64,000 nt of DNA from Acorus gramineus (GCA_030737835.1 JAUJYN010000049.1:358581-422580); one strand, 5' to 3'; shown: positions 36,801 to 49,919, counted from the first letter of the stretch. Program-made: numbers and translations. Notes: generated by a model not told the origin, from the sequence alone.

Positions 36801-39800
36801 GAACATGTCATGTCCGACATGTATATGGAACATGAGCATGTCGAACACATCCTATAGGTATCCAAAATTTAAAAATAATTTTCTAAACTTTGGACATGCA
36901 TTTGAAGTCAGATGGATACGATGTGGACATACAACACTTTTATGCTACAAAATTGAAACCATTTTTCCGATAACTATTGTGAAGTTTATGTTCACATGAT
37001 TCCAAATGGTGTAAAAATCTTAGTAGATTTGTTAGTTGACCCACCAATATAGTTATATCAATTTTTTATTTTTTATTTTTGAAATTTTATGGATGCTCAC
37101 ACATTTTTTTTCAAAAAAATCATTATAAACAATTATTATTTATTTGTGTGTGTCAAATTTTCAAGATTTTTCATGACATTGTGCCTGTATTGTGTCATTA
37201 TCTGTCTCTGTCTCTCTGTGTCTGTGCTCTCAACCAAAAGCATGGTTGTGCCATCCTTAGCAGCAGTGTGGCTGGTCATAACTCATGCCTGCCAGTTATT
37301 CCTTGCTTGTTCTATATATAGCTCTAATTTTCTACTCCTGGACCGCAGCTCTAATTTAGTATGTCGTGATAAACAATATGTGGTGAAATCTACTTTTTTT
37401 GCCCAGTTCTCTTCAACGATGAATGTATTTACCACGAAACCTACCAGTAGAGCAATTTTGTGAACCAATAATTCATGGCCTAATTCTATTCTTTTGTATT
37501 CCAGCCAATGCTATTAGACAAATTAGAAAGAATTATGCTATAAAGAAGTACTGGACGGGTGATCCATGTAATCCTAGTTCTTACTCATGGTGGGGATTGA
37601 CTTGCAACCAAGACAATCCATCTAGAATTACTTCCTTGTAAGTAAGATCAATAAATATTTGCATGAATAAAGGCAAAGCACTCATCTGTTTGTAAAGCTT
37701 CCAATGGTAAAATGTAATAATTGAATTTTTTTTTTTCAGAAACCTGTCTTCCAGCGGACTGAAAGGAAAGATATCTGATTCTTTTGCTGATCTTAAACTT
37801 ATTCAGACACTGTAAGTACTATATAGTCATAAATGACTTGCACTGCTGTGCAGCCTATTTATAGGGAAGTTCGATATCTTCTGTTGCTTGTAGACTTTGC
37901 ATGTTGTTTGATCCTGACATTGTGATTACATGTTTCAGGGATTTATCGAACAATAGTTTGACGGGAAGTATACCTGATTTTCTAGCAGATCTGACATATT
38001 TGAAGCTTCTGTAAGTTAAAATGCCATATTCAGACATTTGAAAAGGTTTAACATTATGAGGTTTTTTTTTTATGTGAGGTAGGCACTCTACCACAATTTT
38101 ATTAAAAAACTGAGGCACGTGCCCAATGCATACAAAATAACAAAAAGGGAAACCTTGTAAAGTACGTCTTGAAAAGTTCAAAATAACAAAATAACATTAT
38201 GAGGTATTGTTGCATATTCTCTTGATGATATATAATCTAGGAATATTTCCTTGGAAAGTAAAAAATTAATTTTAATGTTTATCTATTGTTTCAGTTGAAA
38301 TTTCCTTTTCCTTTGAAAAGTTATTGATACTCTTTCTATAGTTTTGAAGAAATACGCTTACCATAATTTTACTCTGTTCGGTTGTGTTGATGTGAGACCA
38401 ACTTTAATGTTTAACACAGATATAAAAATATGAAAGCAGGCCTATCTATGCTATTTCAAAAAGACAGTGATGAGATGACTATCAGGACCCCTCATAGAAA
38501 GTGTTGAATGCATGACCTCTGCCAATCAAGTAATGTACTATTCAGGAACAATTTCCACATGTTGTTGATGACTCCAAGAGAACATTGGGAACCAAGAGCT
38601 GTGCCTACCTTATGCCAAATCTGGGCCCTAATTGTCATAGGATTTTACAGGATCTATTTTTTAAATGTGCCTTTATAATAATATATTTGGCATAATTTTC
38701 CAATGCCCGATTTCTGAACTTATTTAGATAAGCATCCTGTATTGTAGTTATCATTCCTGGGCCTTGAATCTTGTAAAAGAGAATTTCCATGACTCCAATT
38801 TTTTGTCCTTTAAGGACTGCCTCTTAGAGATATGCTTTATGATATGCCTACTTGTTTCCCATTTATGAATTACATCACTTATAATCATAGTGACTAATTT
38901 GAAATGGAACTTAAAAGTGAATAAGGGTCGGGTCAGTGATAAATGGTGGATGTTGGATACAATATTTGTTGTGCGTGGCAAACAAATATTAGGCTAAACA
39001 CAGATTCCTATAATTATCACATCATGAATATAAACATCAAATATATATATAGTCATGCATGCTCTAAAATATATAATAAAAGAGATTAGAAAATTTATCC
39101 GAAAATGTGGAAGCGAGTGAAGACACTCTGTCCTCGGTGAATAAGGCCCCCTCACGCACAGGGTTGAATGACTCCTACCACTGAGAGATACGACCACAAT
39201 AGGTTTTGTTCTTCCGGGGTGCGAGCTACGGAAGAACCACGGTGAACAGACTGCGATCCTTTTAGACGCCCAGATCAAAGAGAATAGCTAGAAATTGATA
39301 ATAGAATATTGGATGAACACAACCTCTCACTATTTTGTATTTGATGGTGGAGATGAAAACTTATTAGTGTGGTATATAATGAGAATGCATAAGCCCTATA
39401 TATATACATTCACAACACACATGTGCTACCAAATTAATTTCCATTAAATGCCTTATAAAAGCAATATGGTAGTTTTGAACGTTTCAAAAGACCAAAACGT
39501 TCCACAATAAAGCACCTATATAATGTTGAAAATTAAACATTTATAATGAAGTTATAATTCATGCAAGGAGGTTACAATTCATTATGAAACATTGAATTAT
39601 GTATTTTGGTCAAAATACCAACAATATTTAGGATACAAGTTCACCCCTTCCTTCTTTTCTGTATTCTATTTTCATGCCTGAATTCTTCATTGATTATTAG
39701 TATGGTTCAACATTCCTTCTGTTATAAGAAATGATGACAGTATTGGTGGTATACTTGCAGGAATTTGAGTAACAATCATTTAAGTGGATCTATACCTGTG

Positions 39801-42800
39801 CCTCTTCTGCAGAGAGCACAGAGTGAGGGACTTATTCTGAGGTTAGATTTTGTCCATGGAACCTTAAAATCACACCTCACTATTCATGAGGAGGAAACCC
39901 TTATATGATTCCCTCCACTCCCTATAGTCTGTATGTTAGTGGTTCTGGGATTCTTCAAAGCATAAGACATTGTAGGACAATGCTTGATATGATTTGCCCA
40001 GATTTTAAACCTGCCTAATAAAGAACCAAAAAAACTGTTAGTTGTCATGGCTATTTCATTCTTAACTCAGAAAAGCATGTTTAGCTGTTCTAAAATATTG
40101 CACTTTTCTTGATGTCAGTTATGATGCAAATCCAGAACTCTGTATTTCGGAATCATGCAGAAAGAACTCAAAGCACATTTGGATCATTCTGGTTGTTGTT
40201 ATTGTCATTGTCGTGGCACTCCTTTTTCTTGTTCTGTGGAAATTGTTATGTTTGAAAAAACGACCAGGTGAGATAAATTTGTTCAGTTAATTTTTTGAAA
40301 AGGATTTATGATCTCATCCTGATCTCTTTAGTTCACATTGTTTTATATTTTTCAAGGCATAAGTGGGTCATTTGTCTGTAAAAGTAAGTACCTTCTTTTT
40401 TATCCAATTGGAAATATCTCGATTTTCAGTTGAATTGCAAGAGGTTTTAAATAGTACTAGCATTATTTCAGTCATCATAGTGGATTTCCTTGTCTGTCTG
40501 ATACAGATATATTATCTTGAGTTTGGCTTGAAGCTATCTTTACTTATATTTTATTCATATGAAATGTTGGCCACTGGTTGGTACAATTGTTTAGCTAACA
40601 ACTTATACTACCCAGTGGGCATCCACTTCCAAGGGATTGAGGAAATTTTTTTAAGGTCTGATTCGGTTCATGTTGATTGGGAAAAGAGGTTGGGTGATTT
40701 CGTAGGCTATATGAGGTTTGTATATGGGGTTATGTGTAATTTGATATTTTTGTTCCTTCTGTTATTTTGGAGATCCCACATCTCTTTTGTTTTGGAGCTA
40801 CCCCCCTGATGATTAAGATAATTCAGGTTGTGTGCATCCATCTTTCTTCAAAAAAAAAAAAAAACATACGCCACACTTACGTGGTAACCATAATTTCAAT
40901 CAATGGATTTGTTGAAATTGCATGCACCGAAGCTAGTCATTTTGCTTAGATGGTTTAGATTTCATATTATACTCATATATAATGCATGCTTTTTCCAGCA
41001 CTGAATATATGTAACATTTACATATGAGTATAATGCATTGAATGCATGATGACAACAAGGACTGAGTAGCTGATATTGTAACAACTGTGCTTTTAAAGTA
41101 TTTATATTATTTAATTATAAATATATAAATAGGATTTCGGGGCTAAATTGGTGGGGACATCACAGATATGATGCCATCACCATGCATGGGAAATTCAAGC
41201 TAACGTGCCAAGGAGGAGGAAAAGTTAAATACAGTAAATTTATTTCATAGATACCTTGAAGAGAGAGGCAGTATGGTAACATGAAGGAGCTTGTTCTGTA
41301 ACTTCTGTTACATAATTTTAATTCCTTTCTGCCCTTTTAATAAATATTTTTGATGATCTATAACCATAATTGTGTGTTTGTGTGTGTGTTTGGGAATCTC
41401 ATTCTTTATAGATCTGTTTCCTATGTTATCAATTCATGTCGGGGTGGTTTTTCAATATATCTGTGAAGTCTTTTTCACCAATTGTAAAATTTTCCCTTTG
41501 CTCTGCATGTTTTTGAGTTTCATGAAAATTGTTAATGCTTTTGATTGTAACATTTCACTGAATTTAGATAATGTGGTTTCCTCATGGATTTGTTGCTGTT
41601 TTTGATCATTCACATATTAATCTGGTCTCATCAATATCTTGTCCCATTTCTCTGTTTTGGAGGGTCACATGATTTTGGTGGTGATGTTTGATCTTCATTT
41701 CATATAAATTCTGTTCCTTTTATTATCAGATAATCACAACATTCTAATTTCTAAAACTAATTTAATATGGATTTTCACTGTGCAGGGCGCAATGAAGTTA
41801 CTGGTTCCATAAACCAAGGAATACATATGAATCACTTCAATGTGGGTAGCTCTAGTCACCATAGGGAAAGCATTGATGGGGCCAACAAAATTGATTTTTC
41901 AACTTCTGTTGATGGTTCGACTAACAACGGGGAAAGCACAAATGGCTCCTTCTGCTTGGATAAGTGGGAGTTCACAGATGCTGACGTAGTCAAAATGACC
42001 AATAACTTCAAACAAGAAATCGGACAAGGAGGATTTGGGACAGTTTACCTTGGTGAGATTGATGATGGTACTCAAGTTGCAGTCAAGAGACTCAAAGAGA
42101 TGTCACATGGGAGCAAGATGTTTCTAAACGAGGTAAGTCGGTGATTTACATCTGTTTACTTTTTTGAATCAGTTCCATAAGAAGCAATTTTATTAGATGC
42201 CTGCATAAAGATCCATTTGATTCTTCTTACTTTGAGGAGTAATGTTAGAAGTGTTGGTTTTGTTATCCTTAATGTTAAGCTCCAGGCATATCTTGGTAGA
42301 CTTTAAGAATGGTCATTGATTACTAAAAGATATTCACCAAAGTAAAGCGGACAAACTCAGATGCTTACCTGGTGTCCTAATTGGATTTGTTACATATGCC
42401 TTACGTTCCAACCATTTATCTCTTCTTATATTATGTATGAAATCTGGTAACTGTTCTCTGAAATCCTAGAATAACTGTTAATAAAGTCATGAGAAAATAT
42501 CTAGAGTATTCTCTTCATTCAATGAGGATGATCATCTATGCTATTCGTACTTATGACATTAGCTTAGATTAGGTACTGTTTTGCAATACTTGGATATCTT
42601 GGTTTATGTGAGTTTGTTACATGTCTGATGAAAGTTATGATGAAAGGAATAAAATAAACCCTTCATTTTAATTTTTGTTCTCCACAATCCAGTTGTTTCT
42701 CGTTGTAGAGTCTATCTACTTGTGCATGTTATGGTTTCTGGTTGATTTGGAGCTATAACTACTATAAAACTTAATAAAATTGTAATGCAATAGTTGCTCT

Positions 42801-45800
42801 TGCAGTCCTAGGTCTGGAGTATAATTTCGATTCTAAGAACCTCAAAGATAATTTATACATAATGTATGAGTTGAGCGTTGTCCAAAACCACAGTAAAACA
42901 ATTGCAATCTGATGGTAATAAATTACTAGAAGTGTGATGCCCCCCCTTCTCCCAAAAAAAACACATTAAAAAAGTTTCTTGAATAATTACTTGATTCCTG
43001 GCTAACGGTCCTGACTATCACTGTGCTTATATTTTGTTTGTTTGGGTGGGTGGGCTGAGCACGTGCACATGTGGGTGTAAGTGGGAGGGGGGCCAAAATT
43101 TACATTGTTGTTCTTGTTCTAGGTATCTCTCCCTCCATTTTATGTCATCTGCTTCATGACGCATAACAAAAATTGATAAAAAAAAATATATATATAGAAA
43201 AACTTACATCAGCATTTTACTTGATAAATGTTATAATATTGAATATTTGCAGTTGACATCTTTTGTTTTCGATTTAGTACATTTCCCTTGAAGATTTATA
43301 AACAATAATGATGATGGCATTGTTTTGTTTTGCAGGCTAGGCTATTAATGAAAGTTAGACATAAAGACATTGTCCCTTTCATTGGATATTGCAACGACGT
43401 TCATAAATGCCTCATCTATAAGTATATGTCTGGAGGAAACCTAAGGAATTACCTATCTGGTATACCTACAGTTCTTTTCCTAAAAACAATATTCCGCCTT
43501 TTGCTTAAATGATCTGAGATATTTATATAGCATTTTCCTACTAAATTTGAATTAGATATTTTTTTCAAGCTTCGATGGATTCACATTCCCATGGAAATCC
43601 AACTTTATCTTTTCCTTTTTATGAAAATGGTAGGCAATTGCTCAGTTATTAAAATATGGAAAGCGCCCAAAGTAGGGGAAACATAAAACAAAAACAGGAG
43701 ACCATTAAAAACCACTGTAGAGGAGGGCTCTACAAAGGGTGTAGACATGGCACAAGCAGCATACTACTACTCAATGATGAGACGGCCACTCGAGTACTAA
43801 ATGGACCTCACACCTGCACTGAATTTACCCCAATCCTGAATGCTTTTGACCACTGACTCCCATATATTTTCTGCATCAGGGTTTCTCCCTTTGAACAGGG
43901 GATGGTTGCGAGCCAAAAGTGATATAGATTTTTATGGTTTATGAATGAGTTTTTCTGTCTTTAAGAGTTAATTCAGATTACCTTACAAAAGTGATGTAGA
44001 TTTTTACATGTGACATTAACTATTTGAATCGTTGATGAAATTGATTAAGAGGTTCCCTATTAGAGTTTGCATGCAGATGAATTGAGTAGATATGAACAAT
44101 TCTTTCATAGGATGGAAGAGAAGTTGAAAAAATATATATTGTTACGTCGTATATTTAAGAACTTATGTTGAACATTGTCAATAAGGTAAAAAAGTACTTT
44201 AAATAGTATTGTGTTCCATGAATTCTAAATTGGATGTCATAATTGCAGAGATATCGACATACATGGTTACTTATCTGATAACTGTATTTGTATCCGTATT
44301 TAATTTTACTTATATACGTATTAGTTTTCTAAGAGAAATATGTATGCAGTTATGATTTAGTGCAGAATATATTTGTATCCTTATCCATTTTTTTTATTGC
44401 AAGCCAATATCACATCATAGCTCCATTTTTAATCCCCTGCCTAGGATGAGGTGGGCTCAACCTGCAATACTTAGGGCATAGTCTCCCTTCCTAGGAAGTT
44501 GCAGGCCTAGGCGTGGCAACCGCCTACGAATTTTAACTATGAGAGTCATAAGACTAATTTTCTTTTCTATCCATAATTTTGTATTATTGTTGTTGGCCTG
44601 CTAGGTTTCCAATTGGCTGAATTTATTGTATTTTTTATACTCATTTAGTTGACTAATAAGCCATTAGACTACCTTACTTATATGTCATGTCTGTTAATTA
44701 ATTTTTGTATGTTATCCCTGTTATGTTGATATTATTAATTTTATTTTGATTTTACTTTGTTATTATTTTGTTTTCTAAAATTTTATATATATATATATAT
44801 ATATTATTTATTATTATTTTAAAAATTGACTGATTAATCCACTTCCAGCCAATTAATCCCTAGTTGGTCATCAACCGCCTGACTAGCGCCTAACACTTTT
44901 TACAACATTGCCCATGAGAGAGAACAAGCCCACCAATGACAAAATCCATGTATTATTTACATACTAATTTGTGCTTGATTGAAGGGCTTAATGGGATGAC
45001 TCCTTTAGACGTAAAGGAGATCATCTAGTTTCAACCAAATATGTAATTTGTCATATCCGATGTGTAAAATGAATATTAATCACATCTGATTGGTCTTTTT
45101 ATTTGTTTGAAAGCACAAGAATATTTCCATCTAATCATAATTCTTACCAATATTCATTTACACAAAATGTGTATATTGATTTCCATGTTCAATTAATATA
45201 TGCTTGATCTTCTTTTCGTTTTCTGAATCTTCTTGGATTCTAATAAGTTGGCTTTACATTGTTGCTCTCAGCTCATACTATTTTATTTTATTTTATTGGA
45301 AATTACCATTGGAAATAAGTGAGGGTAATAGAATATTCATGTTTTCTTTCCAACTCTATATTTAATGTTTCTACTAAATACCAGTATTAAGTTTTTCTCC
45401 AATCACCCCCCAAATTTACTCTTCTGTGTGTGATCAAATACAAAAGCAATCTAAATGTTACATTTTGATGTATGTATCATATGTGCATGCATAAAACCTA
45501 TTACTCTTTCATATGCAGATAGTAATGGGGCGAAAGATTGGTTACTACGGCTTAAAATTGCTTTGGGTGTTGCAAAAGGTTAGTTGGATACAGTTTTTGA
45601 CCCAGTTTGGCAAGGGGAGGATAAGTAATCTCAATTTTTGGGGATGAAAAGCCTTTCAATTTTTTCCTCGTTCACATTTGTCAAAATCGGAATAAAAGGG
45701 GGATAAATGTTATTCTTTCATTTATGCAGAACTAAAAAATCCCTATTTTTTTTTCCAAACTCTGGACAATTGTTTGCCTTTATCCTGGTTTTTAAGGTTT

Positions 45801-47556
45801 TTTTTCTTTTCTTTTCTTTTTCTACAAAACAAACGGTATGAGCTGTTCTCCACTCTGTTATCCTGTCACTTAACCCCTCATCCTGACTTAGCCATTCCAA
45901 TATCTGTCCATAGGAGGAGCTATTGAAAACCCATTATGAACTTCAAAGACTGTATGCTGGTTGAAGTATGCCCTTGAGGTTGGCTTTCCATGAGGTTGCC
46001 AACTTCACTGGTGAGCCTAGCCACTAAATAGGGTTCAACATGCGTTGAGTGTTCATAATTCCTTGTCAACTGTCATTCTTATATCACCCTTGTCATACTC
46101 TATATACAAACTCGTGATTGGATGCGGAGGATCGGTCAATCAGGATCAGACTAACCAGAAAATGTTCATACCTTACTACACTGAATCCAGGTAGGACATG
46201 GCTGGATGATGATAATCAATTTGTCCATGGTCAACATGGAAAACAACAGGCATTATTTGGGTGTGGCATAATAACATGCTGTTCAATTTTAATGTTGATA
46301 TTAACATATATGAAGGTATGTAACTTGCAGGGCTGGAGTATCTGCACAATGGATGTGAGCCTGTTATTGTTCACAGGGATATTAAGCCTGAAAACATCCT
46401 TTTGAATGAAAAATTGGAGGCCAAAATTGCAGACTTTGGGTTGGGGAAGATGTTTCTTGATGAGGATGTTACTGATGCTTCAAGTTCAATCAAGGGAACT
46501 GTTGGATATCTTGATCCGGAGTATGTTGTTTTTTTTCATAACTTTTATCTTTAAAATTTTTGTGGATAACCTTGTGACTTGATGCTTCAAGTTATTGACT
46601 AATTCACGTATTAAATGCGTATTTTTATTAAAAATTCAATTTCAATTTAAATCATGTCTCATTACTATTAATTCATGGATTATATGAATTAAATATGTAT
46701 TAAATGCATAATATGCAATTTACTTGTGCAACAGAACTAAAGCCAAAAAGGAGAAATTGCTTGATCATGCATTGCTCCACTAGATTTTAAGTTCTTTTTA
46801 GTAATTTTATCTAAATTGAATATATTAACTTAAACTCAGAAAGTCTTTGTTTTTATGTCATAATATAATTGAGAGATCATGAATTTGATCTAGTGTTCGT
46901 GATTTTGTATGTCATAAGTAATTTTTTGTTTTTATAAATTTTATTCTTTTTCTAAAATCTTCCCAAACTTTTTGCGTGAACTAACCATAAATTACAATAT
47001 GCGAAATTTTTGTCCCTGCTGAATTATTCCTTGATCAGGATCTTGTGACAGGTTTCTAGTTTGCATCACCATCATTTGGTGCACCTCATTGATGATCTTA
47101 GATCAACAAAAACAAATTCTTCTTCTTTGCAGGAATTTTCATGGTGTAGCTATAAGGGAGGGAAGTGATATTTATAGCTTTGGAGTGGTTCTCTTACAGC
47201 TAATTACAGGCAAACCAGTATACACCGCCGAACCAGGGTCAAAGGTGATGCACATAACTGAATGGGTGGAAGCGAAATCAGAGATGAGCGACGTAGTTGA
47301 TCCAAGATTCGAAGGAAACTATCGCAAAGTGTCCCTAGAGAAGGCCATGGACCTGGCGAAGAAATGCACTTCGCCCAAGTCGACCTTCAGACCTAACATG
47401 GGATATGTCATGTCCAGTCTCACTGTGTGCTGGGACATGGAGAGGGCTCACAGGAGAGCTTTGGTTCCAGCATCAGGAGGCTTAAGTTCAGGCAGTTCTT
47501 ATTCCTTGGGATCCACACAAAGTGATCATGACAGGATCATGAGAGTGTCCGTCTGA
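32512..47556 (+). CDS. malectin-like LRR receptor-like Ser/Thr kinase copy 3, complete
   Basis: Exons 32512-32593, 32760-33327, 35492-35964, 37505-37637, 37740-37811, 37939-38010, 39761-39841, 40119-40267, 41786-42132, 43336-43459, 45519-45578, 46331-46520, 47133-47556; 2775 nt, 924 residues, no break. Four tandem ATGs open the frame; the first is used here. Domains: signal peptide about 1-26, malectin-like domain about 28-375 (starts GFISIDCG), GDPC motif 393-396, three LRRs about 418-493, membrane helix about 514-538 followed by KKR, kinase with glycine loop GQGGFG 623-628, lysine 644, HRD 735-737, DFG 755-757. This is LRR-RLK subfamily I architecture; relatives act at the plasma membrane in defence, senescence and symbiosis signalling, and the ligand here is unknown. 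The segment after DPE ([10 protein letters not shown]) is unlike the usual family sequence. Confidence 0.95.
33400..34085. mobile_element. MITE-like element in intron 2 of copy 3
   Basis: Left end GGTCATCTTCAACCC and right end (reverse strand) AAGCATCTCCAATCC are inverted repeats, with similarity extending about 60 bp to a shared TTTGAGTAAAAGT block. GCATCTCCAA-type ends are widespread in plant MITEs. The interior holds the simple repeats at 33706-33861. Confidence 0.5.
33706..33861. repeat. 63-bp tandem duplication, (GT)n and 30-bp poly-G
   Basis: A unit containing AAGAAAGAAGGCATAAGAAA and GACCATCTTTTCTT is duplicated with a 63-bp period. The second unit runs into (GT)n and then an uninterrupted G run at 33832-33861. 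Any proline-rich frame on the other strand is an artefact of the G run. Confidence 0.85.
34090..35490. other. rest of intron 2 of kinase copy 3
   Basis: AT-rich intron. A short piece near 34090-34140 (TAGTTATACACC, TTTTTTGTTTGGTT) looks like a truncated left end of the 7353-7910 MITE family. Nothing else is supported. Confidence 0.4.
36270..36530. mobile_element. intronic MITE family Q, copy in kinase copy 3
   Basis: Diverged relative of 15299-15571 and 60426-60660. It shares the AAGTACATA blocks, the inverted centre (GAGTGGAGTATACACTATATTATCACAG) in altered form, and the right-hand CTG-GGGACCCATTTTG then TGCAAAATGGA blocks. It lies in intron 3 of copy 3. Confidence 0.5.
38991..39623 (-). 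mobile_element. possible solo LTR of a Copia-type retrotransposon
   Basis: A 633-bp segment flanked by the 5-bp repeat ATATT (38986-38990, 39624-39628). On the minus strand it begins TGTTGGTATTTTGACC, a start typical of plant Copia LTRs; the other end reads GTTTAGCCT rather than the usual CA. No internal retroelement domains lie beside it, so a solo LTR is the simplest reading. It sits in the intron between LRR exons 6 and 7 of copy 3. Confidence 0.4.
40268..41785. other. intron 8 of kinase copy 3
   Basis: Intron between the membrane-helix exon and the first kinase exon; the equivalent intron of copy 2 is the one with the GC donor. Ordinary GT donor here (GTGAGA). No element ends recognised; the open frame at 40363-40809 shows no known domain. 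Confidence 0.5.
42133..45518. other. introns 9 and 10 of kinase copy 3, outside the 124-nt exon
   Basis: Two long AT-rich introns either side of exon 43336-43459. A stretch at about 43620-43900 (GTAGGCAATTGCTCAG ... ATGATGAGACGGCC) looks more complex than its surroundings but gives no recognisable protein. An (AT)n run occurs near 44783-44804. Confidence 0.4.
45597..45897. mobile_element. relative of the 11383-11632 MITE in intron 11 of copy 3
   Basis: Left end CCAGTTTGGCAAGGGGAGGA resembles the left end at 11383. The interior GGGGGATAAATGTTATTCTT and following TCCCTATTTTTTTTTCC track the first copy. The right border is not well defined. Confidence 0.4.
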
Positions 47557-48388
47557 AAACCAGAATTCCATGTGTTCTTGTTTATGATGGTGTTTGTGTT
47601 GTATTCCACTCAATTATTCTTGTTGTTGAACACTATGGTGGAGTTGTTTTCTTTGGTCATTCTTGTGCTTGTGTGTAAACTTGGATACCCGAATATTGCT
47701 ACTAGCAATTTGTATGGAGAATAGAAAAATGTGTATCAGATGTCATTGATATTTGATACTGGCTTATTATAAATTCAATCAATAAGATTTTATTTTTATG
47801 TAAAAAAACAATGTTTTATATGCTCATCTCTTTCGACCCTTAAAATTGAATTTGAATAGCCCACCATGGAAAATGTTTAGGGGGTTATATACCCACCCCA
47901 TACAATGATAAAACTATCTCATTATTAACAATTTTTTATGCACTCCGAAACCAAGGGTCTATTTGAATTCATATAATTTGACTTCTTAAGAATTTCTTTT
48001 TACATGGAAAAACTTTTCTCGAAAAATGAAACATATTTCCGGTGTTTGGTTGTATTGGTATTGAAATTATTATACGGAAAATGATTTCCGTCATTTGTTT
48101 TCCCATAACATGTTAACATGGAATTATTTTCTAGTATTTGGTTTTACAAATTTAAAAAACCTAATTTTCATATATATATATGCATTAATATCATATTATG
48201 AACATAAAAAATTTAATAACAATGAACAGATTGAAATTATTAATAAATAAAAGTTTTTCTATTTTTTAATACATGATTATTTTTTAAAAAATAGAAGTTT
48301 CATAAGATTATAAAAGTTTCACTAAATAATTTTATCACCTAAAATCTCTTTCAACGTGTCCTATGTTTCTTTTTTATGTTATCATTTT
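47557..48388. other. 3' flank of kinase copy 3
   Basis: Probable 3' untranslated region for the first 200-250 bp, then AT-rich sequence. Around 47950-48140 the repeated GGAAAATGATTTCCG-like and TTTGGTT motifs suggest a decayed MITE without clear ends. Confidence 0.4.
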
Positions 48389-48998
48389 GGGTGTCTCTAT
48401 TTGCGCCCCTCATATATATAAGTACACCCCTTTAAATGGATTTTAATGTAAAAGATTCATTTAAATTTGTTTGATTTGTACGCTCCCACCCAACATTTTT
48501 TTATAAAAAAATCACCCATCACAACTTTTGGCATCGAAGGTCAATAATCAAAACAAAAAATAGTCAAGGCATATGAATTTTCAACATCCTCTGTTCATAG
48601 TAACAAAGGCACATCACCACACCCTCTAAATCACAAAACCTAACAAAAAAAGAAAAACGAACCATCTTCACATGATATCAATTGAAACACAAGAATTTAA
48701 TTATTCATTCGATTGATTCACGCAAAGAGAAGAATAAACAATCAAGCAAAAAAAATAAAAAAGAATAAACAATGAAACAAAAGAAGAAAACCTGTATATT
48801 AAAATCTTGGTGGTTGAAGAATATTAGAGAGAAGACGAGAGAGCAAATGAGAAATACAACGAAAACTTTTTTTTTTTTCATTGAGACTTGAATTTCTGGG
48901 AAAGATGACATGGTCTCGCGATCGCTGATCTCGCGATCGGACGGTCCACGTTTTTTTTTAAAAAAAAAAAAAAAACCAAAAAACAAAACCAAAAACCC

Positions 48999-49043
<45 letters not shown>

Positions 49044-49150
49044 CTATAAAAAGTACGAGTTTGAGGGGAAACATTTTAGTGGATTTTACCCCTTAGAATT
49101 AATTAAAAATACAACTATATCTATAAAATATTATTATCTATATTTTTAAG

Positions 49151-49919
49151 GGAAAATAACCAAAAAAATCTCCTAAGAATTTGAAATACCCAAATCAGCT
49201 ATTTTAAAAAATTATACCTAAAAAAGTCTCATTTCACAATTTTGAAAACACAAAAGACTAATCTGCCCTTATGTAATTAAATATTTAATATCCCTCTTTA
49301 TTCCACACTAAAAATCTATTTTTCCTACAAAACAACAATTTCTCTATACACGATGAAAATCAATCCTCTTAGAGGTTTTGTTATTATATATCATACTTTG
49401 TGTTTCTTATATATATCTTACATGATATTGTTTATCATTTTTCACTGTGTATAATTATAATTTTAATTTTAATTGTGTTGTGCCCCAATGCAGCAGATGA
49501 TATTTTAGTATTCTAAATCTTTATTCACATTTTTTATTTTTTTGCTATTTACATATTTTTATGATATCATTAGTACATATCAATTTTTAAAAAAAAAACA
49601 TCAACATTTAATGGAGTTCATCATTAAAAACTCAAATTATATTGGTACATATTTCACAAAATCCACCTAATTACAAAGAATTTACAATAAAAAAAATTGA
49701 TCTACATGAAAATGTGTTAAATATATTAATAAAATTAAGATGGTGAAATATTTTAACAAAGTTAAGAGATATGGAATGTATTAAGGATTTAATTGCATAA
49801 GGGTAGATTAGTCTTTTGTGTTTTCAAAATTGTAAAATGAGACTTTTTTAGGTATAATTTTAAAAAGTGGCTAATTTGGGTATTTCTAACTTTTGATAGA
49901 CTTTTTTTTGTCATTTTTC
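49151..49919. mobile_element. Mutator-type element with TIRs of about 135 bp
   Basis: The first and last roughly 135 bp are inverted copies sharing long blocks such as AATTATACCTAAAAAAGTCT and TTTTGAAAACACAAAAGACT. The total of about 770 bp has an AT-rich unrelated centre. ATTTTTA is found at both flanks. It lies inside the Helitron-like segment, so it inserted later. Confidence 0.75.

Noticed and set aside
40363-40809. 148-codon open frame in intron 8 of copy 3
   Set aside because: Hydrophobic T-rich intron sequence without any family motif, inside a well-supported intron.
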